From the NCBI GenBank assembly GCA_007116145.1, contig SKJB01000036.1, positions 1-37,212 of the forward strand: 37,212 nt of DNA. The letters run 5' to 3'. Under the pieces are notes generated by a model. That model was not told the origin of the DNA, did no database searches, and saw only the letters and a program-made list of their open reading frames with translations. Below are positions 1-7,311 of the stretch, piece after piece; position 1 is the first letter of the stretch; each line of letters begins with the position of its first letter. This stretch comes from Limnochordia bacterium. GTDB lineage: Bacteria; Bacillota; Limnochordia; Darwinibacteriales; DTU012. Made by a program: the position numbers and the translations under genes.

Positions 1-2
1 CA

Positions 3-701
3 AGAGCAATGATTACCGTAGCGAGGAACCAGACCGTTCCAGGGATTGAGTATCCCGCAAATAGTAGGATCTATTGGACTCCATTCGACTATGCCAGTGG
101 TGCCACTGGGCCTGCCTGGAATAGGTATGAAAATTGGCATACATATGGGAAATATAGTCGATTAACATCATTTGTTACACATGATTATTATACTGATATC
201 AGCGCCACAAAAGCAGATGCCTGGTATGAAGGTAATAGTGGTGGGCAGACTCATGAAGTTGCGACAAAAGCACCTAACGGACTTGGTCTGTATGATATGA
301 GTGGTAACATTTGGGAATGGTGTTATACAAAAAGTGACAATAAAAGAATTGTCCGCGGTGGTGATTATCAGTCGACACCAGAATTTTTGCAGGTAGGTAA
401 AGAGACGCTTGTCAATCCTTCAGCGCACCATCATAATGATCCTTATAGCGCAATTGGGTTTAGGCTTGCTATCAATATGAATCCCAAATATTTGGAACCA
501 CTACCAATCTCACCTCCGCTATCAAGTAAACGCCCTTCTGTCGCTCTCTTGTCGCAGCAACCGGTTTTTAGCTCGACCGTTACAGCGGACATTCCTCTGA
601 ATGGGACGTTGCTGCACGCTATCTGGGAGCATCTAAACCAATCGAAGAACTACTGCATTCGAGTGCAATTTATGCTAATGGATTGTTTTGGCTCCCTCTA
701 G
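3..701 (+). CDS. FGE-sulfatase (SUMF1) domain protein, C-terminal part, 5' end outside window
   Basis: The frame is open to the left edge, so the gene begins outside the window. The first ~155 visible residues carry the hallmarks of the C-terminal half of the formylglycine-generating-enzyme fold: a YDMSGNIWEWC block, then VRGGDYQS, then AIGFRLAIN. In this family the fold includes true sulfatase-activating enzymes but also many proteins of unrelated function (ergothioneine synthase, secreted lectin-like proteins), so the domain alone does not give the reaction. The domain proper ends near base 480. The remaining ~73 codons read out of frame through the remains of a second FGE copy and probably do not represent an evolved C-terminus. 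The end of this reading frame is therefore likely a product of decay or rearrangement. There is no sign of which operon it belongs to. Confidence 0.75.
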   Translation, partial: RAMITVARNQTVPGIEYPANSRIYWTPFDYASGATGPAWNRYENWHTYGKYSRLTSFVTHDYYTDISATKADAWYEGNSGGQTHEVATKAPNGLGLYDMSGNIWEWCYTKSDNKRIVRGGDYQSTPEFLQVGKETLVNPSAHHHNDPYSAIGFRLAINMNPKYLEPLPISPPLSSKRPSVALLSQQPVFSSTVTADIPLNGTLLHAIWEHLNQSKNYCIRVQFMLMDCFGSL

Positions 702-1018
702 ACTATGCTAGTGGTGCCTCGCAGCCCACTAGTGATCAAATCAGTACAATGGCAGCAGCTTGGTATCGAGAAAATGGTTTACAACGAACGCACAATGTGG
801 GTCAAAAACCAGTGAATGGGAATGGTCTTGGACTCTATGATATGAGCGGTAATGTATGGGAGTGAACCTATAGTCAACCGACTAACGAATCTCATCGTTT
901 CTTTGCTGGTGGTTGTTATTGCTCGACTCCAAAATCTATTGAGGTTGGATTATATGCAGGAGCCTCCTATGACGTTACGACAAGGGGTAGAGGTTTTCGG
1001 ATTGGCAGAATACCGTAA
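551..1018 (+). pseudogene. decayed second FGE (SUMF1) domain copy
   Basis: Read in the frame of base 551, this stretch gives VAATGF, a stop (TAG at 569-571), then SSEWDVAARYLG, IYANGLFWLPLDYASGA, GLGLYDMSGNVWE, a second stop, and finally FFAGGCYCSTP and RGFRIGRIP before TAA at 1016. These are, in order, the conserved blocks of an FGE domain. ATGF plus EWDVAAR corresponds to the usual ATGYRLPTEAEWEYAAR region. The stop at 863-865 replaces the second Trp codon of the WEW motif (TGG to TGA). The blocks LDYASGA and GLGLYDMSGN are shared with the preceding gene, so this is a tandem duplicate that has lost function. A TTG-started fragment (683-865) could be called but is not a plausible gene. Confidence 0.8.
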
Positions 1019-1157
1019 AAATAGGAATGGCGCATGGGTACTCCATTTGTGGGGAGGAAGGGTGTATTCGGTTAGTTCTATAACAACATTCAAGATTGTC
1101 TTGCAAATAGTGGTGGTATGATTGTTGGATAGTGCAACGCAAATGAGAAGAGTAGGC

Positions 1158-1187
1158 ATGGCAACGCTACTATCGGAGCGTTGCCAT
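1158..1187. terminator. 11-bp inverted repeat between convergent genes
   Basis: ATGGCAACGCT (1158-1168) pairs perfectly with AGCGTTGCCAT (1177-1187) around an 8-nt loop. It lies downstream of the FGE remnants and between converging genes. No strong T-run follows on either side, so it is a terminator candidate only on the basis of stem strength and position. Confidence 0.45.
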
Positions 1188-1283
1188 TTAGATTGTACAG
1201 GAACAATTCGCAGGGATGCTCAGTCAGACCCCATGGTGGAGATTCTCTCCTGCGGAATGAAGCTCCACCGAACACATAGAAAT

Positions 1284-1303
1284 GAGGAGGCATGAGCCTC
1301 CTC
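1284..1303 (-). terminator. hairpin downstream of solute-binding protein gene
   Basis: GAGGAGGC (1284-1291) and GCCTCCTC (1296-1303) form an 8-bp GC-rich stem with a 4-nt loop. It sits 13 bases past the stop of the minus-strand solute-binding protein gene. On the minus strand it is followed by ATTTCTATG, a weak T-rich tail. Confidence 0.5.
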
Positions 1304-1316
1304 TTAACGTCTCACA

Positions 1317-2732
1317 TTACTGGCCTAAGTACTCATCGAGTGCTTTCTGAATAGCTGGTTGAAGTGCAGCCATGGCCGGTAGTGGATAGAGCTCTCCTTC
1401 ACGTATGCCCTCAGCTGCGTTTGCGACTCCATCCTGGAGTATAAAGAATTCTCGGAAGAACGGCAGTGCTCCCATGTTAGTGTACATACTTCTGAAGGTT
1501 TCCAGGGAATCTCGATCATTTACATAACCTTCCCGAGCAAGCTGATCTAGACCACGTTGCAAGTATCCCTCTTTAGGATGTAGCATGTACGGATCCGCTG
1601 AGCGGAATAGAGCACTCGCCAGCTCCACTAAGGCCTCAGGGTTCTCCACATGATGCCCCAAGGATGCTACGTGAAACAAGTGCGCATAGGCTACATAGTC
1701 TTCTGCATTAGGTCCTTTCGGGTAGTATACCCAACCCCAATCCTGAATCGTATCATTATTCTTAGCATCCGCCAAAGCGTTCATATCTCCGAATAACATG
1801 GCCAGCTTACCGATATTCCAAATGTCACGCCCGTGATTTGGCTTGCCGCCATCTACTCCCTCCCCATGTCTAGGAACAACGCCATGCACATTTATCAGAT
1901 CCTGCCAGAACTGGAGGGCATCGATAAACTCTGGCTCGGTAATGTTTACCGTTCCTTTGCCATCTTCATCAATACGAACCCACGTGGCATCATTGGATAC
2001 CATGCTCATCAATAGTTGGTGCCAGTGTAAGCCATTCCTATACCCAGCAGCACCCCACTGATCGATCTCCCCGTCACCTGTTGTGTCTCGAGTAGCTTGC
2101 TTGGCAATATCAATAAAAGCCTCGTAAGTCCAGTCGCCAGACTCCTGAAGCTCGTAGAGATCGGGCAGACCCATTTCGGCGAAGATATCTTTGTTCCAAG
2201 CGATTCCAGATGGAGTCGTGAACGGAAGACCTTCCCGGGTCCAGATATCGTTGGAGGAAAAAGCAATAGGTGTTCCTAAGAACTCATAGAAATCCTTGTT
2301 CCGGTAGACTTCGGGTATACGCTGGTAGTACTCTTCATTGATGATCCCGTCGAGGGGGTAGAGCACATCTTGGTTAGCTAACCATAGCATAAAGTCCTGC
2401 CGGGTCCAGAAGATATCTCCTGGAGGATCGCCAGCAATCATACCCGTCATAACCTCTTGTCTAAAATTCCTCCGGTTTGCACTATTAAACTCAATCTTCA
2501 CATTGAACATTTCCTCAACCTCTAGTAACCAGGATAGATTAGGACCTTCTGCATAATAGCTGTCCCCTGCTCCTAAACGATTAAATTCGTCCTCCATAAT
2601 GAAAAAAGTAACCGTTTCACCATTAAAATCATGGCGGGCTGCAAAGCCGATTTGTACCATACCAAACACCAAGCAGACTGCAAGCAACGCACCGACAACT
2701 ATTCTACGATTTCCTGTCATTTGATCTTTCAT
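1317..2732 (-). CDS. extracellular solute-binding protein, family 1 (carbohydrate ABC importer type)
   Basis: 471 residues, the usual size for a sugar-binding component of an ABC importer. The N-terminus (residues ~9-32) is a signal peptide ending GFAA with no lipobox cysteine, so the protein should be cleaved by signal peptidase I rather than lipid-anchored. The mature region has typical family-1 features: FFIMEDEF, GDPPGDIFWTRQDF, the PSGIAWNKDIFAEMGLP hinge region, and a calcium-loop-like DTTGDGEIDQWG. The ATG start is preceded by TAGGGGG 11 bases upstream, a site resembling the one before the exported protein at 37076. No permease or ATPase gene lies on either side, so it is an orphan binding protein that must use components encoded elsewhere. 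The sugar cannot be named from sequence. Confidence 0.85.
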   Translation of the reverse strand: MKDQMTGNRRIVVGALLAVCLVFGMVQIGFAARHDFNGETVTFFIMEDEFNRLGAGDSYYAEGPNLSWLLEVEEMFNVKIEFNSANRRNFRQEVMTGMIAGDPPGDIFWTRQDFMLWLANQDVLYPLDGIINEEYYQRIPEVYRNKDFYEFLGTPIAFSSNDIWTREGLPFTTPSGIAWNKDIFAEMGLPDLYELQESGDWTYEAFIDIAKQATRDTTGDGEIDQWGAAGYRNGLHWHQLLMSMVSNDATWVRIDEDGKGTVNITEPEFIDALQFWQDLINVHGVVPRHGEGVDGGKPNHGRDIWNIGKLAMLFGDMNALADAKNNDTIQDWGWVYYPKGPNAEDYVAYAHLFHVASLGHHVENPEALVELASALFRSADPYMLHPKEGYLQRGLDQLAREGYVNDRDSLETFRSMYTNMGALPFFREFFILQDGVANAAEGIREGELYPLPAMAALQPAIQKALDEYLGQ

Positions 2733-3134
2733 GCTTTCGAATTCCCCCTAAGGATTGTTATTTTCCTTCCAAATTTACAGCGTAGAAGAACGTTTAATCG
2801 CTACTCTATCCAGAGAAAAAATTTACACCTCCTTAATTTATGTTGAACATACATTAAGAATACCAGTAAAAGATATATAAGTCAATATGTTATGGCATAG
2901 CACAGTGCTGACGCACACATAAGTTTAGTATCACTTTATTAGTAACAACTTGTAATAATGTCCAGATTTCAGTCTGTACAATAAGTTTTTCGACTGTATA
3001 CCGGTTTTTGGACTCCCGAAATTGATGCCTATTATAAACATATCAGCATTTAAGGCACACCCAATAAGCCTTTATGTCAAAGGGTAAACTTAGTAATGGT
3101 TATTATTTGTATTTGTTTTTGTAAATTGATCGGT
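2733..3134. other. intergenic region upstream of the solute-binding protein
   Basis: About 400 bases of AT-rich DNA without a credible gene. It holds the minus-strand promoter at 2857-2885 and the ribosome-binding site at 2744-2750. The part beyond ~2900 is probably flank of the dead insertion sequence; I saw no convincing terminal inverted repeat. Confidence 0.6.
2857..2885 (-). promoter_or_regulatory. sigma-A-type promoter for solute-binding protein gene
   Basis: On the minus strand, TTGACT (2880-2885), a 17-base spacer and TATTCT (2857-2862) form a credible -35/-10 pair. This gives a 5' leader of about 118 bases before the ATG at 2732. Confidence 0.6.
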
Positions 3135-4377
3135 TTATCCTGCCAGGCGCAATTGGTATCGAGATTGTAGACACTCGCTAAGCACTTTGACACTTAGCCA
3201 AGGACTCATTAGTGTGTTCATGACTAGTGCAATCAGACCACTTTCTGTATAGGTATAAATAGCCTTCTCTAGATCAGAAAGAGCGAGAACGATTTCATTT
3301 AGCAGATGCCCAATTCGCATTAAATAGTGGTACCCCTTCATTGCTGTCCAATCGCTTGAAAACAGGTGTTCATACTGGAAACCATGGCGTTTCTCCTTGA
3401 GAATGGATTCCTCAATCATCCAACGTTGGCGTCCTATCTGATTGCATCGGTAAACGACATTTTTTTCATTAATGGGCTTTCTAGATAACCAAGCAAAGCG
3501 AACCGTTTTCTCTTTTAAGCTATTTGTTTTCAGATCAATAACCATATACCGTTCTGTGCAGATAACTACATGTAGCATCACTTATTCTCGTCCACGATTA
3601 AACCAATACTCAATGTCATTTACCCATTGGAATGTCTGTTGACGATCATACCAGGTGTGCGCAAGCGTATTTTCTGGTTGCAATTGCAGTAAAGCCGTTG
3701 TTTCCTGCCAAACCGTCGGAAGGGAATCATCCTTAAGTACAATCTTGTTAAGAACAATATTGGCCTCTAAAACATAGACATAATACTCCTTATCCTCTTG
3801 CTCGTTTTCTTTTCTTCGCAATGCTTGCTCAGCCCATGGATAGTCGCGGCTACATTTGCGGGTTCCATCTACAGCAATCTGGTAGCATTTGTTGTGGAGA
3901 AATCGGGTAAATGCTTTCCTGCGAATTAAGTCCCTAACAAGCGAAGCTAAGGCATGTTGAATCATTTCCACATCTATTCTAGTCAAGAAACGGTTTAATG
4001 TATCCACATGCGGCATGGTTTCTAATTCTGGTACTATCGCTCGGATGTTCTCTAAAAATTGAGGTTGCGTCAAGGTTCGATTCGCTTTCCGTCGAGAGTC
4101 TAGGCGGAAAAAGAATAGCGATAGGGATTTGCTAGCCAGATTTTTAACGTTTACCCATGGAAAAATAAGAAAACGAGAATTGTTAACAACAAGATGAATT
4201 CGCTTTTTACGATCCTCTATATCCCAGCCAAGCCACAGGTCTCTGCTCTCCAAGGCCCAAGCCGATGCTGAAAATAGTAAACAACCTAAGTTTATACCCT
4301 AAGGGATGGTAGCGGTGAACATATTCCGCCCAAAGACTGTGGTCAGTCGCATTTTCTGCAATCTGGACTCCTTTCAT
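3135..4377 (-). pseudogene. inactivated insertion sequence: DUF4338 region joined to DDE transposase
   Basis: Reading the minus strand from 4377, the frame gives a short DUF4338-like N-terminus (DHSLWAEYVHRYHPLGYK). It then loses frame near 4290-4300 and continues as GCLLFSASAWALESRDLW and LHLVVNNSRFLIFPWV-like blocks typical of DUF4338 (the DruA family). At about VKNLASKSLSLFFFRLDSRR it passes into a DDE transposase (PHVDTLNRFLTRID, IAVDGTRKCSRDYPW, EYYVYVLEAN, VLKDDSLPTVW, RWMIEESILKEK, WTAMKGYHYLMRIGHLLN). Lesions: the N-terminal frameshift or deletion; a gap between VLEANIV and VLKDDSLP where a region containing a second catalytic Asp is expected; and a single in-frame TAA at 3582-3584 before the C-terminal third (3135-3581). 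It cannot make a working transposase. No flanking inverted repeats or target duplication were recognised. Confidence 0.75.
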
Positions 4378-5126
4378 ACATAAGTTTCCAGACTAATTAT
4401 CTCACACACCAAAAAAACTGTTCAGCCCTTTTTGCGAAAAAATAATTCTTGGTTCCTTGGAATGACTCGCTTCTACTTGATTCCAATGCAAAAAGTCCTG
4501 TAGAGATACTGCATGACCTTATAATACAAATACAATATATAGTGCTATTTAGTATCTGCGTTAGGCTTCAGCAGTAAATCCTATTTTACTTTAGAATAAT
4601 ATGATTGAACATTAAGAAAAATGAATCTAAATAAATCGCCATGCTATGCCACGGCCGACAGGGTGGTGCCCATACCAAAAATGCATGGGGTAATGTCTGC
4701 CTGATGATCCCGTAGGCGCACAGCACCTAGTGACAAGCATTTCTTGGCGTGAAGCCATTATTTGGTGCAACGCCAAGAAATGACTGAACTAGCACCTGTC
4801 TATCAAAACCAGGATGGTGAAACCCTACGGTCCTCTAAACTAATTAATGACGACCTTCGCGACCTCTTATGACACCAGACAGATTGTTTTAGGATCCCTC
4901 CTTCGGTAGCCTAAAGCCGCTGCGCGCTACCAAGACAAGAATGATCAGTGAACGGACTCCATAGAATTTCAAGGGCGGAAATGGACACCTGAGAATTATG
5001 CTTTCAGAGCATTGGCATCAGTAGAAAATGAAGTGGCCACTGCTGAAGTGGCTTCGTTTGATCTTGCTATACAATCGTATTGTGCAAGATTGTATAGCAA
5101 GATGAAGCATATTTCCGAGCAGGTTT
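4378..5126. other. gene-free region with strong dyads; possible group II intron remnant
   Basis: No reading frame here looks like a gene. From roughly 4640 to 4930 the sequence has the look of a structured RNA. A perfect 13-bp inverted repeat (4738-4750 with 4770-4782, 19-nt loop) is flanked by AGCACCT repeats on both sides. It is followed by GGTGAAACCC and CGACCTTCGCGACC blocks, which recall domain I of bacterial group II introns. No reverse transcriptase frame and no recognisable domain V are present, so if the guess is right only a 5' relic survives. A MITE-like relic is the main alternative. Confidence 0.35.
5061..5103. repeat. perfect 16-bp inverted repeat
   Basis: ATCTTGCTATACAATC (5061-5076) and GATTGTATAGCAAGAT (5088-5103) pair perfectly around an 11-nt loop, and GCTTC (5051-5055) can pair with GAAGC just outside. 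It lies 23 bases downstream of the MFS gene stop (minus strand) but has no T-run on that strand. It could be a factor-dependent terminator, an mRNA-stabilising hairpin or a mobile-element terminus. A smaller hairpin (GCCACT/AGTGGC) lies at about 5035-5051. Confidence 0.6.
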
Positions 5127-6266
5127 CTAGCGGGTAGGCATCTGACGACGAACCTTAAAGACTATGAGGCTAAATCCAAGAGCGATCAACAACCCGAGGA
5201 AAGGAAATGCCATGACCGAAGTAAAATCCATAATTAGTCCACTACCCCAAGGCCCTAACATCATTCCTATACCAGCAGCAGCCGATAGATAACCAGATAC
5301 AGGTACGGCTTGTCCTGGAAAATTGTCCAAGGCCAGAGACGTTACACTTGGTATGACGGTTGCTGCTAACAAGCCGATTATCGTGATAATCACGCCGCTA
5401 ATCACGGGGACAGAACTGATGTGCAATAAGCCAAAGAAGACAGCTAGTAAACCTGACATGATCTGTAGCAGATTCTGTCGCGAAATGTACTGCAATAGCC
5501 AACTACTCACTAGCCGACCAAACGTTAGCGCTACCCAGAACCCAGTCAAGACTATAGTGGCTATCATTTCGTTTCCAGCAAAGCGAACATTCCAATAGGT
5601 GTTAAGCCAACCTCCAACGATAGTCTCCATGCCTAGATACAGTAAAATTAGGGTAGCTAAGAGAATAAACACGTGGTTGGCTAACAGGTTATTTCTTGCC
5701 ACTGGCTTACTCTGCTTAGTGCCCTCGAATGCAGGCAGGGTTAAGGTCTTAAACCACAGTCTGAAAACCATAAACAAGAGAAAGATGGCTAGATAGACAA
5801 ATCGCCAGTGAAAAACGGATGAAAGGCTACTAGTAAGTAAAGGACCAGACAGTGCGCCAATACCAAAGAACATTTGCATCTTATTCAAGGCACTACCGCT
5901 GTTACCTTGATTTAGGCGAGCCACGAGAGAGTTAAGCCCGCTCTCCACAAAACTAAAACCTGCACCCCAAAAAAAGGCGGTAATGAGAGCTAGGGAGAAA
6001 CTAGGTACTAAGAAGGTAATTAAACACGGGATTCCCATAACCCAAGTACCTAAATTAACAATTTTCTGGTCAACAAATCGCCCCCCCGCAATGCCCAAGT
6101 ACACAGACGTAAGAATGCGGCCTATCCCCACAAATAAAAAGACTCGTCCTGCTACACTAAGAGCAAGACTAAAATCAGCTACAAACCATGGTATTAGGGG
6201 GCCAAAAATAGCAACGATCAGACCTAGCATGAAGTACCCTAAAGTGAGCACATTTAACTTAAGCAA
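5127..6266 (-). CDS. major facilitator superfamily transporter
   Basis: 379 residues, strongly hydrophobic, about 11-12 membrane spans in two halves. The N-half has the GRVFLFVGIGRILTSVYLGI and GGRFVDQ region equivalent to the MFS loop 2-3 motif. The second half carries YLGMETIVGGWLNTYW, reminiscent of the fucose/glucose-type (FHS) proton-sugar symporters. A central hydrophilic linker (PAFEGTKQSKPVARNN) separates the halves. The start is a TTG supported by GAGGTGG seven bases upstream. It stands alone on its transcript, with its own promoter just upstream. The substrate is unknown; a sugar is a reasonable guess from the FHS resemblance, but drug/metabolite exporters cannot be excluded. Confidence 0.8.
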   Translation of the reverse strand: MLKLNVLTLGYFMLGLIVAIFGPLIPWFVADFSLALSVAGRVFLFVGIGRILTSVYLGIAGGRFVDQKIVNLGTWVMGIPCLITFLVPSFSLALITAFFWGAGFSFVESGLNSLVARLNQGNSGSALNKMQMFFGIGALSGPLLTSSLSSVFHWRFVYLAIFLLFMVFRLWFKTLTLPAFEGTKQSKPVARNNLLANHVFILLATLILLYLGMETIVGGWLNTYWNVRFAGNEMIATIVLTGFWVALTFGRLVSSWLLQYISRQNLLQIMSGLLAVFFGLLHISSVPVISGVIITIIGLLAATVIPSVTSLALDNFPGQAVPVSGYLSAAAGIGMMLGPWGSGLIMDFTSVMAFPFLGLLIALGFSLIVFKVRRQMPTR

Positions 6267-6291
6267 CTAAATCCACCTCTCTAGTAAAGTT

Positions 6292-6312
6292 TAGAGTTCC
6301 TGTCTAACTCTA
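6292..6312. promoter_or_regulatory. dyad overlapping the -10 of the MFS promoter (candidate operator)
   Basis: TAGAGTT (6292-6298) and AACTCTA (6306-6312) are perfect inverted 7-mers with 7 bases between. One arm coincides with the -10 element and the other with the expected transcription start. This is the expected geometry for a repressor site; the regulator is unknown and is not encoded next door. Confidence 0.4.
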
Positions 6313-6335
6313 CAAGAATAAGGAGGAGATGTCAA
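6307..6335 (-). promoter_or_regulatory. promoter of MFS gene
   Basis: Minus strand TTGACA (6330-6335), 17-base spacer, TAGAGT (6307-6312). The -35 is a perfect consensus. The RBS and TTG start of the MFS gene follow about 40 bases downstream. Confidence 0.6.
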
Positions 6336-6372
6336 CAAATAGTTGGCACAGTTATGCTATATGACCCTTTTT

Positions 6373-7203
6373 CTACCAATTCCAGCTCTCCGTTAGATAA
6401 ATAGAGCCGTTGGAGGTTCTAATAAGAACTGTTGTCTTGGGATCACCAACTACGATCCGCACTGGTGAGCTGTCACGCACTTTGTTACCTGTAAGAGATA
6501 CATCAATTTGACCATTACTCGTTTTTAGATCAAACCGTCCCTCTGTATAACGAGAGATGGCCATATCAATCCTGCCATTGGAAGTCTCAAATGTATAATC
6601 GTTTCCTGGGATGAGATCCACATCCCCTGCTATTCGACCATTAGAGGTTCTTAGCGAGCTATTTCCCGTTAGGGTTACTCGGTTCAACTCTATTCTACCG
6701 TTGGATGTGTGCACCTTTGCTTTACCCCAACCATTGTCGAATGTTACGCTTCCATTCGAGGTTTGTAGATCAACCTCTCCCTTAAAGTCCTCGATCCAGA
6801 TAGAGCCATTGCTGGTACTCGCCATAAATGACTGAATATTGCTAGGGGAAGCATAGACATGATAGCTTATGGAAACTCCTTTAACCCCATGTGGCCTATC
6901 TCTTTGGGTAGTGCGTACCTCTAACGAATCCAGCGATTCTATTATATTTGTATCAATAGTTCTTGCATACGCCTTGATTGCAGACTCCGAGGTGCCTGCT
7001 ACCCTTTTCTCGACGATGATATACGGGGTCTCCCAAGCAGGTATGGCATTCCAGTTGACGCTGCCATTAAATCCTGTTAGTTCTAGCGAACTTACATCTT
7101 TACTAAAGTCTAGTTGGTCGACAACAGTGGTATGATAGGGTGCTGCACAACCAGTCACAAATACCACGATAAGTATGAGTAATAAGCATTTACTATCCTT
7201 CAT
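6373..7203 (-). CDS. DUF4097-type beta-helix lipoprotein with seven TSNG repeats
   Basis: I place the start at the ATG at 7203 (MKDSKCLLL) because GGAGGA lies 9 bases upstream; the upstream ATG at 7212 abuts that site. The N-terminus is a lipoprotein signal (LLLILIVVFVTGC, lipobox VTGC), so the protein is probably anchored by a lipidated Cys. The rest is built of seven repeats containing TSNG followed by S, R or Q and a hydrophobic residue, spaced roughly 18-25 residues. This is typical of DUF4097/DUF4098 putative adhesin-like proteins, which are predicted to form a right-handed beta-helix. Some members are found near stress or envelope regulators; their molecular role is not known. It is separated from the Mrp operon upstream by ~110 bases. 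Confidence 0.75.
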   Translation of the reverse strand: MKDSKCLLLILIVVFVTGCAAPYHTTVVDQLDFSKDVSSLELTGFNGSVNWNAIPAWETPYIIVEKRVAGTSESAIKAYARTIDTNIIESLDSLEVRTTQRDRPHGVKGVSISYHVYASPSNIQSFMASTSNGSIWIEDFKGEVDLQTSNGSVTFDNGWGKAKVHTSNGRIELNRVTLTGNSSLRTSNGRIAGDVDLIPGNDYTFETSNGRIDMAISRYTEGRFDLKTSNGQIDVSLTGNKVRDSSPVRIVVGDPKTTVLIRTSNGSIYLTESWNW

Positions 7204-7311
7204 CTTTTTCATTCCTCCTCGTTTTCTAATACAATCAAAGTATACCTTAAATCTTGCCTCTTTAGTAACCATCCGTAGTTGGGTTCCTACTCCGTCTCAA
7301 GGCGGAAGAGT

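Noticed and set aside
3582-4377. Druantia anti-phage defence locus based on the DruA-like DUF4338 blocks
   Set aside because: No DruB-E or other defence genes are nearby, the DUF4338 part is truncated and frameshifted, and it runs into a DDE transposase, so it is an IS relic.
3000-4450. Terminal inverted repeats of the dead insertion sequence
   Set aside because: Only a vague AAAGGG...AAC similarity between the flanks was found, not enough to define ends.
6400-6830. Regularly spaced DNA repeats resembling a CRISPR array
   Set aside because: They lie in frame and encode the TSNG protein repeats of the DUF4097 gene, are imperfect at DNA level, and no cas genes are nearby.
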